The position numbers were made by a program, and so were the translations under genes. From Cercophora sp. LCS_1 (Eukaryota; Ascomycota; Sordariomycetes; Sordariales; Lasiosphaeriaceae), in NCBI GenBank assembly GCA_036250225.1, contig JAPZLL010000027.1, positions 62,001-126,000 on the forward strand: a stretch of 64,000 nt of DNA. The letters are read 5' to 3'. Below, piece after piece: positions 61,400-64,000 of the stretch; the first letter of the stretch is position 1; each line of letters starts with the position of its first letter. The notes under the pieces are model-generated. The model was not told the DNA's origin and searched no databases. It saw only the letters and a list, made by a program, of their open reading frames with translations.

Positions 61400-62100
61400 T
61401 TCCATCTCACGAGGGGTAGCACAGACGCGTTTTACCATGTCCGGCTGCGTGACGGATATCTAAAATAACAACTACCTAACCTCGATGTCACAAATTCACA
61501 GTCGATCTCATGGAGTCGGTGCCGCTTCTTGGACCTAACCTCAAATCTACTGGCTTGTATGGAATGGCCAATTCCCAATAAATACCGGATATCGCACAAA
61601 ATACCATTTTATCGGCCCCATGCAACAGCCCAGTGAAAGGGACACTAATCAAATCATCAACCAAGCTATATTTCTGGGATCAACTCAGCCAATATTGGCT
61701 ACTAGACCTTCAAAACATGCTAATAAATCATTAAAGCATAATATACTGCGCTATACTGCCCTTTATACCTGAGTCTTGAGAGAGGAGGGAGCGGGCCATT
61801 TGTCCTTCAAAAAACCCCTGTCTTTGTGAACAACAATGACGGGAATACTTGAAAGAGCTGAGCTAGTCAGTTTTGACGTTAAGATAAGTAAAAATGGGGA
61901 TATATTCCTGTATTGCTCAACTAATCGCCCGCTCCAGTATCAGCATCACCGCGAAGGCGCAGTAATCAAGACAGTACGGTTACTTCCTATGATTCATAGC
62001 ACAAGCCCTATAGCATTATATAGCATTACTTGTGAGAGACATGGCATCCTCAAGCTTTTGGACCATGAGTCTTGAGTGTTAGTTTAGTGAAAACGAAAGT
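61400..62100. other. AT-rich block, possible mutated repeat
   Basis: Composition drops visibly compared with its surroundings, with many TA dinucleotides and runs such as AATAAATCATTAAAGCATAA. No transposase or reverse-transcriptase frame can be read. It may be an old repeat altered by RIP-like mutation. Confidence 0.35.
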
Positions 62101-62460
62101 AACAGGACGAGAAAACAGCTCGGTCCGGTACCACTTGATCTGCAAGGGCAGCAGTTCCACCAGGGTAAAACACCAAATCCATAGGTGTCATTCTTTATCT
62201 CAGATAGAGATGGATAATAACTGACAAAGTCACAAACAAATGAAATACCAGGGTAGATTATACATTTCCTCTCGTTCAGCATACTCTTCCCTCTTTCCCT
62301 TGCTTTCCGCTGCTTCCACATTGAACTCATCAAATACGACATGGTACATCCCCAAGGCTCGCCTCAGGACGAAAACACTGTAGCCACCCACATGGGCCTT
62401 GTACGCAGGGTAAAACGCAGCTCCTAGCTTGCAGAAGGAAGTCCACAATGAGAGAAGGAA

Positions 62461-62590
62461 AGAAAAAACAACAACAACAACAGAGAAATTGGTCTCGAAC
62501 AAAGGTAAGAGCTACAACCCATCTGCAGAACAGACCCGTTTGGTATAAAGCACCTAGTGACTACTTCAACCATTGCGCTATCCCACCGCT
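62461..62590 (-). mobile_element. Candidate tRNA-derived SINE
   Basis: The minus strand has a box A-like TAGCGCAATGG (starting 62580) and a box B-like TGTTCGAGACC (62501-62491), each matching the Pol III consensus except at one position. A GTT pentamer and T run (about 62481-62463) follow as a tail. No tRNA cloverleaf forms, so it is not a working tRNA. No second copy is visible in the window to define the ends. Confidence 0.3.
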
Positions 62591-62599
62591 CTGTCGAAA

Positions 62600-64000
62600 C
62601 ACACCATTCCAAGGGGCAGTCCAAAGGGGGTCTCGGGTAAACAACCTCACCTTCACTCTGAATGACATGGAAATTCCAATGCCAACCCGAGCCCACTGAA
62701 GTCACCGAGCCACCTAACGCCGTGGCCTCCCAGTAGCAACCCGAAAAAAAAAAAACAGATAACTACGGTGACGCACGTTCACCCAAGCGGACACAGATGT
62801 CGACCACCAGGCACCCTGTTAGTACGGCACTGGCCCATAACCCCAGAGGACTGAGCATATAAGCCATAGACGAATAACGAACCACAACTTCGTTTTCCTG
62901 TTATTCTTTTGCGTGGCCGGCCTAGTGATAGATGGCTTCCATCTGGCCGCGCCGCGACCCATCCCTCCAACTTGCCTCCGGACATGGACGCATGGCACAC
63001 GGTGCATGATCATGTAACTCCAAAGCCGTCGTCGGCGAAGCCTGGTGAGTGATCACCCCATCGTAAAGGGCATGGCACGATCGGTCCAACTCAACCCGAG
63101 TACTTTAGTCCTCTCATGCATCCGAAAGGACCTTTTCGCCCCAGACCTCATCCAGATCCAGGCCCTCAATCCTTCCACAAGACGCTGACCGGCTCATCAC
63201 CAACATCAAACAGCACATCATCATTCTGAGAGAAACAACACACAGAGGATCAGTAGGATCCTATTACAGCTTCCCACAACCACGTCCTGACGGAATGGCT
63301 CATGCGATATGCCCATCCGCAACACGGACAACAAATCACCTCGCATCGGTATCACAGCTTGACATGACACGGAAGACAGACGCACACGCCCTCTAACGGA
63401 AGCGACGTTTACACCGCATCTGCAAGATAACTATCCAGGAAACCTGTTGTGCAAAGGCAATAAAATCCACTCGACGCCTCATGGACACCGCGCCAATTAG
63501 CCGCGGGTGTTAAGCGCCAGCTGGCATATTCCTTCATCCTTCGGGTCGGGAGGTGGGCAACACCACGTGCCCTCCGCCGGACCAACAGCGCCCAATGGCT
63601 GGGCCTACATGGGCCACACACGAACGGAGAGCGTGTATACACTGCATATGCCCGGTTTTCTGTATCTGGAAAACACAAGAGGGGACTACGAGGGGTGAAG
63701 GTCACCCCAGAGGGGCACCTGGGAGTAGGACATTGAGAGTCAGGATGGACGTTACTTTGGCGGAGGGAAGGGATCGCCGATGAACGGGAGCGCCTGGTTC
63801 GGTATCATGAACCACGGGAAGGATCAATAGATGTGGGAATCTCCAGAAGGAGAAGTGATCGCGCTTGGGTGGACGAATGAGCAGTGTGGGCACCGTGATC
63901 ACGTCCGCAGGTGACAGACCTCGGGCAGTGATGAAGGGATGGCTCCAGCCGGGCGGGAGCCGTAGCTTGAAGTCCTACGTGACGAATGGTGCGTCTCGTC
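62600..64000. other. Right end, no gene recognised
   Basis: Neither strand shows a domain, splice chain or RNA gene. The short frames present are compositional. Confidence 0.4.

Noticed and set aside
62487..62587. A functional tRNA gene at the box A/box B site
   Set aside because: The acceptor and T stems do not pair, so only a SINE-like origin is considered.

Overview
The window is nuclear DNA from a filamentous ascomycete, most likely a Sordariomycete and possibly Sordariales. The evidence is short GT-AG introns (mostly 46-120 nt), compact intergenic spaces, GC-rich codon use, and clearly fungal families: a Rim15 kinase, a Zn2Cys6 regulator, an SAT4/PTH11-type rhodopsin-like membrane protein, HAP2 and PSO2. 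Species cannot be read from the sequence. Exon joins were worked out by hand from reading frames, splice signals and family resemblance; no database was searched.

Left part (1-16.7 kb) is an accessory region with several disabled genes. Minus-strand relics of a patatin-like phospholipase (1-1010) and an APH-type phosphotransferase (1.1-1.8 kb) are followed by a long stretch without genes. Next come an intact rhodopsin-like membrane protein (5.8-7.0 kb), a TfdA/taurine-type 2-oxoglutarate dioxygenase divergent from an allantoate-type MFS permease (7.3-11.4 kb), and a trypsin-like protease/coiled-coil gene interrupted by five in-frame TAA codons (12.0-14.3 kb). That gene is divergent from a membrane-anchored fungal protein broken by four stops and a frameshift (14.8-15.9 kb). 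An intact sulfotransferase-like gene (16.0-16.7 kb) closes the section.

Middle part (18-32 kb): a Zn2Cys6 transcription factor, a PHO84-like MFS transporter, an intron-containing tRNA-Met(CAT), and a 1,947-residue Rim15-type kinase with PAS, zinc finger, AGC kinase and receiver domains.

Right-central part (36.6-52.1 kb) is a housekeeping block: an LPLAT acyltransferase, a bZIP factor, eIF3 subunit d, the interstrand-crosslink nuclease PSO2/SNM1, LSM2, and the CCAAT-binding subunit HAP2/NF-YA. Gene functions here are mostly independent: translation, mRNA decay/splicing, DNA repair, lipid synthesis and transcription.

Right end (52-64 kb) has no intact gene that I can recognise. It holds the long HAP2 upstream region, scattered minus-strand coding-like fragments (58-61 kb), an AT-rich block (about 61.4-62.1 kb) and a possible tRNA-derived SINE (about 62.45-62.6 kb).

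The most unusual object is the protease/coiled-coil gene: about 2.3 kb of unshifted reading frame whose only defects are five TAA codons, each one C-to-T change from CAA.
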